64,000 nucleotides of DNA, taken from contig NZ_JACHCG010000001.1 of assembly GCF_014200595.1 (NCBI RefSeq), positions 992,001-1,056,000 of the forward strand, written 5' to 3'. The notes under the pieces are model-generated. The model did not search any database. It had not been told where the DNA came from and saw only the letters and a list, made by a program, of their open reading frames with translations. Positions 1-8,840 of this stretch are shown here, in pieces. Every line of letters starts with the position of its first letter. Position 1 is the stretch's first letter. This DNA is from Pedobacter cryoconitis. Its GTDB lineage: Bacteria; Bacteroidota; Bacteroidia; Sphingobacteriales; Sphingobacteriaceae. The position numbers and the translations under genes were made by a program.

Positions 1-261
1 TACCAGGATTATAGACGGTGATAAGTGATGTCGCCATTTTTCAATTTCCAGGTTACCTGTCTTATGTAAAATAAGGTCTGTAATAACTGAGTAAATTAAA
101 AACCCTCCGGCCCATATGAAATAGCTCTTGTAGGATACAGGCTTGTTCAGGTAAAAAGCTTGTGAACTTATTTTTTTGTTTCGGATTAGTGTTGTAATAA
201 CAATAAGTACAATTATAAAGGGTAAAATTCTTAGAATAGCAGATCTGATTTCTTCACTCAT
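1..261 (-). CDS. Partial membrane protein, probable CPBP-type intramembrane protease (N-terminus only)
   Basis: An open frame runs on the minus strand from an ATG at 259-261 to the left edge with no stop, giving 87 residues. It starts MSEEIRSAILRILPF and has a hydrophobic segment at about residues 9-25 and another at about 49-63 (IWAGGFLIYSVITDLI). The spacing and the stretch ending EIEKWRHHLSPSIILV resemble the N-terminal part of Bacteroidota CPBP (CAAX-protease-like) proteins, whose catalytic EExxxR motif would lie beyond the edge. The family call is therefore inference; that it is a membrane protein is visible. It reads away from the biosynthetic cluster and is probably not part of it. Confidence 0.5.
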   Translation of the reverse strand, partial: MSEEIRSAILRILPFIIVLIVITTLIRNKKISSQAFYLNKPVSYKSYFIWAGGFLIYSVITDLILHKTGNLEIEKWRHHLSPSIILV

Positions 262-849
262 GAGTATTTATTATAAGTTGTTTAATAAAGATTTATTGCT
301 TGGAAATCAACATGATAATTCCTTGTTCCGGTAAAAGTATGATTTTTGATATTTAAATATTTCAGTTTCAAATGAAACGTTCACCTCAGGCAATCGTCAT
401 TTGGTGTAATAATAAACGTAATTATTTTTTTATTATTTAACTTTAATGCATCTATTGGTTATTGAGGTTAATTATTGTTTTCTTGAAAGTTATAAAAAAA
501 AATATCATTCTTGTAAGTGGTTGATCCTGTATGTTTCTGATAAATATAAAGCTTAAAGATAATTTACGAGCAATGATAGTTTTAAAGCTTTTTTAATTGT
601 TGAAATCTTCTGGATTGTATTAAATTAATATGAATTATTACTAATATTTTATGTTTTTTAATAGCATCTGGAAGTTGCTGAATATTAAAAATTTTAAGCA
701 CTCAACTATAATTAGGAGCCATTATAAACTGTTTTCTGACTTGTTTTTATTCCTGTTGATATAATCAATTAATGATATTAGGTTGATTTTATATTAATAT
801 GTGTTGCTTTATTTTATATAAAATTTTAATAAAATAAATTGTTTCATGT
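262..849. other. AT-rich intergenic region, no gene seen
   Basis: This 588-bp gap separates the divergent partial membrane gene from the sigma-factor gene. It is very AT-rich, and I see no convincing open frame, tRNA or repeat array. I found no perfect TTG-N19-21-TAnnTTTG promoter reading towards the sigma gene. The region probably marks the left boundary of the gene cluster. Confidence 0.5.
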
Positions 850-1476
850 ATGGTGAGATTAAAAGGGAGCGATCTAAAACATATCTGGAAATCTTTTACA
901 ATAGCAGAGAGAGAAGGCGATTTTTATACAATATATTCGCATTATCATCATTATCTTAGTTTAATAGGGTATAAGCGTAGTTTTCGTGAAGACTCAGTTA
1001 ATGATGCGATTAATGATGTTTTCTTGTATCTATGGGAAAATAAATCTGCTCTTCAGAATGTTAACAATCATCATAATTATATTGTAACCTGTTTTTTGAG
1101 AAAATTATATCGCAAAAGTATAATTGATCCGGAAGAAGTGACCGGCTTGCTTGATGTACCTATTGCACTCCTATCTCCCTCTGTAGAAGATCAATATATC
1201 CAAAAAGGTGTGAGTGCTACAGTGATTCAGATCGTTAAAAATCACATCAACCAGCTTGCTGACAAACAGCGGAACATGGTTTATCAGAAATTTTATCTTG
1301 GTTTATCTTATCAGGAAATAGCAATTGCGAACAAGGTTTCTATCAATACCGTTTACAATACTATTTATAAGGCGATTGATAAACTGAAATCGACAATTAC
1401 TAAAGAGCAGGAGGCCTATCTTTTGATCGCAATCGGCACAATGATTTTATTTTTATTATTTTTTCAAATACACTAG
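850..1476 (+). CDS. ECF-type RNA polymerase sigma factor with a C-terminal membrane helix
   Basis: This 208-residue protein has the two-part layout of extracytoplasmic-function sigma factors. Region 2 lies at about residues 25-90 (including NDAINDVFLYLWENK) and region 4 at about 130-182, a helix-turn-helix containing LSYQEIAIANKVSINTVY. Residues 189-207 form an almost purely hydrophobic segment (LLIAIGTMILFLLFFQ), so the protein may be tethered to the membrane by its C-terminus, which most ECF factors are not. The gene for a short FecR-like anti-sigma protein begins 46 bp downstream. The pair lies directly upstream of the Dap and NRPS genes and is the best candidate for their transcriptional control, but no target promoter motif is identified. 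Confidence 0.85.
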   Translation: MVRLKGSDLKHIWKSFTIAEREGDFYTIYSHYHHYLSLIGYKRSFREDSVNDAINDVFLYLWENKSALQNVNNHHNYIVTCFLRKLYRKSIIDPEEVTGLLDVPIALLSPSVEDQYIQKGVSATVIQIVKNHINQLADKQRNMVYQKFYLGLSYQEIAIANKVSINTVYNTIYKAIDKLKSTITKEQEAYLLIAIGTMILFLLFFQIH

Positions 1477-1522
1477 TGAAAAAATAAAGTTTTCTGCTCT
1501 ATTAAGAAAAATAATTAATCAG

Positions 1523-2023
1523 ATGTCAGAAAAATATTTGAATGAATTGTTGACAAATGAGACATTCATTAATTACTGTTTAAACAGGAATGAGCAAGAT
1601 GTCAGAGACTGGGAAAACAGGATAAAAGAGAACCCCGGAACAAAGGCAAGTCTTGAAGAGTTGAAAGCGATTGTTCTTTCAATGGGGTATCATGCAGGAG
1701 AAAAAGCAGTAGAGCAGAATTATCTGAAATTGCGTGCATTGATCAACAAGGGATATGCTATGAAAAAAAGGTATATACTTTTCCTCTTTTCATGGATCAG
1801 CTCAGCAGCAGCAATAATCATTCTGCCTGTTATATTCGTTTTTTATGGACTGACAAATGAATCTATTGAGCGTAAGATCAATGCAGTCCGGTTCCTGGAT
1901 ATCTATTCCGTTAAGCATTATAAACTCCATAAACCGGCAGGCCACCCGGAAAATTCTTTAATATACTCAGCTAAATATCGCCCTGACGACTACGTAATTA
2001 TGAATCAGGTTGGAAGCGATTAA
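1523..2023 (+). CDS. Short FecR-like anti-sigma factor
   Basis: This 166-residue protein has a cytoplasmic N-terminal part (about 1-80). It carries the features of FecR-type anti-sigma domains: NETFINYCL, a conserved W in a VRDWENRI helix, and an acidic/basic helical stretch. One membrane helix follows at about 84-108 and then about 55 extracytoplasmic residues. Ordinary FecR proteins are roughly 300-400 residues with a large periplasmic FecR domain, so the sensing part is missing or replaced by a tail of unknown fold. Its place right after the sigma gene supports a sigma/anti-sigma pair. The signal sensed is unknown. It could alternatively be a remnant of a longer FecR gene, though the frame is intact and ends cleanly. 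Confidence 0.65.
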   Translation: MSEKYLNELLTNETFINYCLNRNEQDVRDWENRIKENPGTKASLEELKAIVLSMGYHAGEKAVEQNYLKLRALINKGYAMKKRYILFLFSWISSAAAIIILPVIFVFYGLTNESIERKINAVRFLDIYSVKHYKLHKPAGHPENSLIYSAKYRPDDYVIMNQVGSD

Positions 2024-2073
2024 GTAAAAACGAAAATATAAATTATCACATCTCATCTTTAAACTACCTACCT

Positions 2074-3051
2074 ATGTTAAAAGAACTAGAAAAGCTGGCT
2101 GCCTTTATAGGTAATACGCCTCTTATTGAATTGAAAAACAACGATGCCAATCTATTTGCGAAGTTAGAATACAATAACTTCTCTGGCAGCTCGAAGGACA
2201 GAGCTGCATTCAGTATTATTTATAACGGTATTAAATCAGGGAAAATTTCAGAAAATACTACAATTATTGCATCCAGCTCAGGCAATCTTGCTATTGCTGT
2301 AGCATCCATCTGCAAAAGATTGAAATTACGGTTCGTTCCTGTAATCGATCCGAATATTAATTCATCTTACGAAACATTGCTCAACCTGATGTCTCACCGT
2401 GTGGTCAAAGTGACTGAGCGGGATCATACAGGCGGTTATCTTTTGACCAGGATTAACGTGGTTAACGAACTACATGCAGTCACACCCGATTCTTTTATAG
2501 CAGATCAGTACGGTGACCCCAATAATTATAAAGGCTATTACGGGCTTGGAGAAGAAATTATTTCCTCTTTTGAAGAGCTGGACTATATTTTTGTTGCTGT
2601 AAGTTCCAGCGGTGCCATCACTGGTATTTCAGATTTCATCAAAAAGAACAAACCGGAAGTGAAAATTGTAGGCGTTGATGTAGAAGGTTCCGTCATCTTC
2701 AGTGACAAACCTGTTAAACGCTATATCTCAGGCATAGGCGCAAGTCAGATCCCTCCGATCATGGAAAATGCAATCATTGATGATGTGGTAATTATGTCTC
2801 AAATGAGTATTATCAGAGGATGTACTGAACTGCTGAATGAGCAGGCAATTTTTGCCGGGGCATCATCCGGAGCGGTTTATCTGGCTGCTAAAAACTATTT
2901 CAGATTTAATGATATCGAAGAATCAAAGGCTACCTCTCTGTTAATTTTTCCAGATAAAGGCCATACCTATTTAGATACCATTTATAACGAAGAATGGGGT
3001 AACCAATTGGCTGCCAAATTAAATGAAGAAGTTCTTTCCACTAATTTTTAA
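2074..3051 (+). CDS. SbnA-like N-(2-amino-2-carboxyethyl)-L-glutamate synthase (Dap pathway step 1)
   Basis: This 325-residue PLP enzyme belongs to the cysteine-synthase fold. GNTPLIEL is at 13-20, the PLP lysine K41 is in SGSSKDR, the substrate loop SSSGNL is at 67-72, and the phosphate-binding SSSGAITG is at 177-184. The length and the GIGASQIPPI stretch match the SbnA subgroup more than CysK. In staphyloferrin B biosynthesis SbnA joins O-phospho-L-serine and L-glutamate, and the product is cleaved by SbnB to L-2,3-diaminopropionate. The SbnB-like gene starts 17 bp downstream, which strengthens the call. The expected role is supply of Dap to the NRPS that follows. A plain cysteine synthase is less likely given the partner gene. 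Confidence 0.85.
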   Translation: MLKELEKLAAFIGNTPLIELKNNDANLFAKLEYNNFSGSSKDRAAFSIIYNGIKSGKISENTTIIASSSGNLAIAVASICKRLKLRFVPVIDPNINSSYETLLNLMSHRVVKVTERDHTGGYLLTRINVVNELHAVTPDSFIADQYGDPNNYKGYYGLGEEIISSFEELDYIFVAVSSSGAITGISDFIKKNKPEVKIVGVDVEGSVIFSDKPVKRYISGIGASQIPPIMENAIIDDVVIMSQMSIIRGCTELLNEQAIFAGASSGAVYLAAKNYFRFNDIEESKATSLLIFPDKGHTYLDTIYNEEWGNQLAAKLNEEVLSTNF

Positions 3052-3068
3052 GCTGTAAAATAGAAATC

Positions 3069-4040
3069 ATGTTATATCTGAATGCAAATAATATCAATGA
3101 GATTGGTTTTAATTGGGAACAATTAACAGCAGTAATTAAGGATGCCGTCATACAACTTCACGCAAATGATTATTCACAGCCAATTAAACCATATTTGAGA
3201 TTTGGAGATCCTAAAAACAGGATTATTGCGATGCCAGCATATATCGGCGGGAAAACTCCCTGGGCTGGAATTAAGTGGATTGCCAGTTTTCCTGATAATA
3301 TTTATAAGAATAAGCTCAGAGCAAATTCTGTGACTATTTTGAATGAGCATGATTCGGGAATACCACGTTGTATTATTAACACAGCTACAGTAAGTGCAAT
3401 CAGAACTGCGGCTGTATCTGGTCTGGTAGTCAAAGAATTTCTAAAAGGATGGACCAGTGACCGTAAATTAATCATTGGGATTAACGGTTTTGGCCCTATA
3501 GGTCAGATGCACCTGAGAATGATTACTTCAATTTTAGGAAATCAGATTGATAAAGTTCTGATCCACGATCTCAATCCAATTGATAGAAATACTATTTTAA
3601 GTGAGGTTCAGGATAAAGTATCAGTTGCCGCAAATTGGGAAGAAAGTTATCAGGAAGCAGATATATTTATAACCTGCACAGTTTCTGATGCGCCATATAT
3701 TAATATCTCCCCTAAAAAAGGCTCTCTCCAGCTCAACGTATCTCTGAGAGATTATACTGTTGACATGAAAGATTTTATGGATATTATCATCGTTGATAAC
3801 TGGGAAGAAGTTTGCAGGCAGAATACTGATATTGAAAACATGCATAAAGAAAAAGGGCTGCTGGAAAGTGATACACTGACGATAGCCGAAATAATCAATA
3901 AAGGCATTTTGGAAAAAAGATCAGCTGCGGCTGTGGTGATGTTCAACCCAATGGGGATGGCTATTTTTGATATTGCAGTAGGAGGGTATTATTACCACGA
4001 AGCAATACATCAGAATATGGGTTTTCCTCTGCCGGATTAA
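3069..4040 (+). CDS. SbnB-like ACEGA dehydrogenase, ornithine cyclodeaminase family (Dap pathway step 2)
   Basis: This 323-residue protein has the ornithine cyclodeaminase / mu-crystallin fold. A conserved GIKW lies at about 67-70 and IRTAAVSG at 111-118. A Rossmann nucleotide loop GINGFGPIG is at 137-145. In the staphyloferrin B pathway SbnB uses NAD to split N-(2-amino-2-carboxyethyl)-L-glutamate oxidatively into L-2,3-diaminopropionate and 2-oxoglutarate. It follows the SbnA-like gene by 17 bp, so the two are surely co-transcribed. The pair makes a complete Dap route right before the NRPS genes. On its own the family could be an ornithine cyclodeaminase or alanine dehydrogenase; the call rests on the pairing. 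A strong stem-loop follows the stop codon. Confidence 0.82.
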   Translation: MLYLNANNINEIGFNWEQLTAVIKDAVIQLHANDYSQPIKPYLRFGDPKNRIIAMPAYIGGKTPWAGIKWIASFPDNIYKNKLRANSVTILNEHDSGIPRCIINTATVSAIRTAAVSGLVVKEFLKGWTSDRKLIIGINGFGPIGQMHLRMITSILGNQIDKVLIHDLNPIDRNTILSEVQDKVSVAANWEESYQEADIFITCTVSDAPYINISPKKGSLQLNVSLRDYTVDMKDFMDIIIVDNWEEVCRQNTDIENMHKEKGLLESDTLTIAEIINKGILEKRSAAAVVMFNPMGMAIFDIAVGGYYYHEAIHQNMGFPLPD

Positions 4041-4046
4041 TCATAT

Positions 4047-4090
4047 AAGCTATATATCCACCAGAACCAGGTATCGTGGATATATAGCTT
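4047..4090 (+). terminator. 15-bp perfect stem-loop after the Dap genes
   Basis: Positions 4047-4061 and 4076-4090 are perfect reverse complements (15 bp) around a 14-nt loop, starting 7 nt after the SbnB-like stop codon. There is no T-run afterwards, so it is not a textbook intrinsic terminator. It may stop or attenuate transcription, or protect the 3' end of the sigma/Dap transcript from exonucleases, setting different levels for Dap enzymes and NRPS. Confidence 0.5.
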
Positions 4091-4132
4091 AAACCTATTC
4101 AAAAATGTCTCTCATTCATTTACTTCCTAAAC

Positions 4133-4213
4133 TAAATAATGTCATCCGGACCCTACGGCCGCTTGCTGTAACCAAATGCTGCGCTGCCGGACCTCTGCTA
4201 TGTTCATTATTTA
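4133..4213 (+). promoter_or_regulatory. GC-rich structured leader candidate before the first NRPS gene
   Basis: Inside an AT-rich intergenic stretch lies a core of about 60 bp with markedly higher GC content, bounded by a 9-bp inverted repeat (4133-4141 with 4205-4213). The core contains further complementary pieces: TCCGG near 4145 with CCGGA near 4191, and GGCCGC near 4158 with a bulged GCG..GCC. It may be a structured 5' leader of the NRPS mRNA or a short intergenic palindromic repeat. I do not recognise a known riboswitch. No TAnnTTTG promoter is seen between 4091 and 4269. Confidence 0.3.
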
Positions 4214-4269
4214 ATGCTAACTGTCTTTATAAACCCTGAACAGTTGCACTCTAAAATTACCCGTAAATT

Positions 4270-7200
4270 ATGTCAATTAATAAATCTCCGCTTCACCCAG
4301 CACAAAAAGATGTTTATCTGGACCAATTGATAAACGTAAGTAATCCTTATTATAATATCGGAGGGTATACCAGGATTATAGGGCCATTGATCAAAGCCAC
4401 ATTCATTGCCGCAGTCAACTCAGTACCTGAAGTATTTGATGCTTACCGGATGAGGTTTGATATTGATGAACATACACCTCAAATCTATTTTGACCATTCA
4501 TACCAGCAGCTGGAAATCAAAGAACTTGATTACAGCATGTATAAAGATGGAGAAGAGCTATTGCAGGTTTGGATGAAAGAGCAGTTCAGCAAACCATTTG
4601 AAATTAAAAAAGATAATGTCCTTTTTGAACATTACCTGGTTAAATTAAAAGACGAAGAACATTTATATTTCTATAGATATCATCATTTGATATCTGATGG
4701 ATTCGGTTTGTCCTCACAAAACCGTTATATAGCTAAAAAATATAGTGCATTAATCAATAATGAAGACGTAGATTTCACTTATCTCTCTTATCAGGACGAA
4801 GCTGTAAAAGCGGACAACTATTATCATTCTGATGAATATGCGGAAGAAGGAAAGTACTGGAAAGATAAGATTGAGAAAAAACCGCAGCAACTATTACAAA
4901 GAAGGTTTTTAGACAGCAGTCAGGAGCAAAGGAGAAGTGAAACTGTAGTAGTAAACCTGTCACCAGAAGATATTACGCTGCTTGAAGACTTGCAGAAAAA
5001 AACAAAATCGAGTATTCAACAGCTGACCATTGCTGCCCTGATGATCTATTTTGGCAAGACCTCTGATAAGCAGGACTTCATTTTTGGTACTCCCTTACAT
5101 AAAAGAAAAAATAAAAAAGTTCGTGATATCGTCGGAATGTTTACTGGTATTCTTCCTTTTAAAGGAGTCTATCAGCCAGACCTTTCTGTCGATGAACTGA
5201 TTAAACATATTACGACTTCTCAACGGGAAGATTACCGGTATAGTAATTATCAGATAGGGGATTTAAGTCGTTATTTCAAAATAAATGCAGCAGAAGAATA
5301 CCTGCTGGAAGTAGTAATCAACTACGCGATTATTGATTTTGCACTCGATTTTGGAGAAGGCATGCAAGCCGGATTTTATGAACTTCCGAGTGGTTATGGC
5401 CGTTATCCGATTGAGATCTGGTGGAAAGATTACGGGAAGCAGCAGCCTTTACAGTTAAGTATTGATTATCAGCTCCAGTTTTTCTCCGCTGAGGAAATGG
5501 AGCTGGTTGCACATCGGCTTTTGTTTATTCTGAAACAATTTAGTACACAGCTGGATCATAAATCAAGTGCAATAGAAATCATCCCTCCATCGGAATTACA
5601 GTTAATGGAGCATTTCAATGACGTAAATGTTCCTTATCCGGATACAAAGAATCTGGTAGAGATCTTCACCGGGCACGTCTTCGCAACACCTGAGAAAATT
5701 GCGCTACAATTAGAAAATCAGCAATACAGCTATAAAGAACTCAATGAAAAGGCTAATCAGCTGGCACATGAGCTTCAGGCAAAGGGCGTAACTACCGACA
5801 CCCTGGTTCCGGTATGTTTTGACCGCTCGCTGGATATGGTTGTTGCTATTTTGGGGATCATGAAGGCTGGTGCTGCTTATGTACCAATTGATCCGGGGTA
5901 TCCTGAAGACAGGATCAGCTATATGCTGGAAGATACAGGGGCAAAAATAGTGGTCACAACCTCTGCATTGGCAGAAAAATTTAATACTGTTGAACTGATT
6001 CAGCTTGATGCTGACAAGGAAGCTATTGAAACACAATCGCTTCTTAATCCGGAAAATAAGATCCACGCAAGTGATATGTCTTATGTGATTTATACTTCAG
6101 GATCTACAGGTAAACCCAAAGGGGTAATGGTAGAGCATGGAGGAATGTTGAATCACCTGTATGCAAAAGTCAATGATCTGGAACTCAATAGTAGTTCTAT
6201 TGTTGCTTTTACAGCTTCCTATACTTTTGATATCTCTGTATGGCAATTGTTTTCTGCCATGTTATGTGGTGGAACGACCATTATTTATACTTCCGCGCTT
6301 ATTCTGCAACCCACTGAACTGATCCGTGCAATTGACAAAGATAAAGTTACGATCTGGGAAGTGGTGCCTTCTTATCTTGCTGCGGTATTGCAGGAACAGT
6401 TTGTTGCGTCATTAACTGCCCTAAAATATCTGCTGGTTACAGGTGAAGCGGTAAGCCAGCCGGTATTGGCGCAGTGGTTTGAACACGCTTTTTATGGCAG
6501 GATTCCGGTAGTTAATGCTTACGGGCCAACAGAAGCATCAGATGATATTTGTCATTACATGATGCACGATACCCCGGTAAGCACGAATGTGCCACTGGGA
6601 TCGCCCATACAAAACACGCAATTATATATCGTTGACAATGACATGCAGTTATGCCCGATTGGAGTACCGGGTGAAATTGGTGTTTCTGGTATTTGTGTGT
6701 CAAGGGGTTATTTGAACCGTCCTGAGCTGACCGCAGAAAAATTTATTAAACACCCTTTTGATCCCAATTCAGAGTACCGCATGTACCGTACCGGTGATCT
6801 TGGCCGGTGGCTGCCTGATGGTAATATTGAATATCTTGGCCGTATTGATGACCAGGTTAAAATCAGGGGTTTCCGTATTGAACTGGGTGAAATCGAAGCT
6901 GCATTACAACAATGCGATGAAGTTATCCAGGCAGTGGTTTTGGTGAAAACAGACGATAATGGTCATAAGCGTTTAGTTGGTTATGTGGTCGTAAACAGTG
7001 ATTTCGATAAAGAACGTGTGGTATTACGTCTGAAAGAAAAACTGCCTGAATACATGATCCCAACTTTCTTTATAGAGATGGACAGTTTGCCATTGACAGC
7101 TAATGGTAAAGTAGACAAAAAAGCATTACCAGATCCTGACGCAGCAGCTTTGCTAACTACAGCTTATGTAGCACCAAGAAATGAAACAGAGCAGGAACTG

Positions 7201-8840
7201 GCGAATATCTGGCAGGATTTGCTGGGTGTACAGCGTGTAGGTATCTATGATAATTTCTTTGAACTGGGGGGGGATTCAATTACAACAATACAGGTGTCAA
7301 GCCGTGCAAGAAGAGCTGGAATCAGCCTGCAACCACGGGACTTGTTTATGAATTACACCATTTCCTCCCTTTCTACTTTATTAGCTTTACAAGTCGTTTC
7401 AACTGCACAGGCTGCACAGGAATTTTTGACTGTCAGCAGTGGTTTACTACCGGTACAACAGCATTTCTTTGAAGCGCAGACTGAAGATTTTTCGCATTAC
7501 AATCAACATCTGCTATTAAAGGTAGCTAAACAAATCAGTCAGGAAAAATTAGCGGCAGCTATCAACGAACTGGTAAAATATCATGATGCGCTGCGTTTCT
7601 ATTATCACAGGAAACAGGAGCAGACTGCACAGGTTTATGGTAATTATGAAGTATTGCTTGAAACAGCGGACTTTTCAGGATCGGCCGGAGATTTAGCGTT
7701 GATTACTGCTGATTACCAGCAGGGCTTAAATCTGGAAAAAGGTATTCTAATGCGTGCTGTGTTTTTGCAGACGCCTGCAAATGAATCACATCACCGCTTA
7801 TTGTTAGTGGTTCATCACCTTGCCATTGATGGGGTGTCATGGCGTATTTTGCTTGATGACCTTACCCTGCTTTTAGAACAGCAGGAAACCAGATCTCTTC
7901 AGGAAATTGCAGGTGATAAAACGAGTGCATATTATCAGTGGTATAATGCATTAAAAGCATATGGTCAGGAACAACGGTTGTTAAATCAGTTGCCTTATTG
8001 GGAAAATTCAGTACAGCAGTATATACCGCTGCGTACCAATAAAGATACCCAACTAATAGCAAGCACAGTTGATACTGGTACTTTTAAAGTAAGCCTGAAT
8101 AAAAAACATACGAAACAATTACTGCAAGAAGTTTCCCAGGCTTATTATACGGAGATCAACGATATATTACTCACTGCGCTTGCCATTACGCTTTCGGACT
8201 GGAACGATAACCAGAAAGTTTCCATCGGTTTAGAAGGTCATGGACGTGAAGATATTTCAGAACAAATAGACACCAGTCATACTACAGGCTGGTTTACCAG
8301 TTTATACCCGGTTTTACTGGACGTCAAAAAAGGTACAAATACAGGTTTTATCCTGAAAAATATAAAAGAACAATTAAGACAGGTTCCGGAAAAAGGAATT
8401 GGTTTTGGGGTATTGAAATATCTCAATAAAGCTGATTCTTTGCAAACCCGTGATCCATGGGATATTGTATTTAACTATTTGGGTAAACTGGATAATAGTG
8501 TGAACGATGATGCGGTAATTAGTCCGTTATGGGAAACATTTGCGCTTTCGGCTTCCGCTGATTATCCTTTAAGAGAGAAAATAGCTGTAAATGCGATTAT
8601 CAGACAAGGTGTATTGGAAATTCAATGGGATTATAGTACGCTTCATTTTAATAAAAAGAGTGTAAAAGAGCTTGCAACGGCTTTTGTTGCTGCGCTGGAA
8701 GAAATTATTATTCACTGTGTGGCTCAGAAAGCACCATCGCATACCCCGGCAGATTATGAAATGGGAGAGGTGATCAGTGTGGCCGAACTGGATGAATTCC
8801 TGGCAGAAACTATAAATGGTTCACCAAGAAAAGACCAGAT
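4270..8840 (+). other. NRPS module 1: Cs-A-T-E, diamino acid (Dap or Dab), D-configured
   Basis: The starter C domain presumably N-acylates the first residue with a fatty acid; no acyl ligase gene is in the window. The A domain has YTSGSTG near residue 608 and FDISVW near 653. Pocket residues read against GrsA numbering are D-I-W-E-V-G-A-D-D-K. Acidic residues at 278, 330 and 331 suit a side-chain amine, as in the Dab-type codes I recall. The neighbouring Dap genes favour Dap. The E domain has HHLAIDG near 1182 and EGHGRE. Confidence 0.7.

Noticed and set aside
262..849. AT-rich palindromic pieces around AAGCTT near 550 and 587 as a terminator or operator
   Set aside because: The two copies do not form a good stem with each other, and short AT-rich palindromes are expected by chance here.
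2074..4040. Reading the pair as plain cysteine synthase and ornithine cyclodeaminase
   Set aside because: The 17-bp linkage, lengths and neighbouring NRPS with diamino-type pockets fit the SbnA/SbnB route better.
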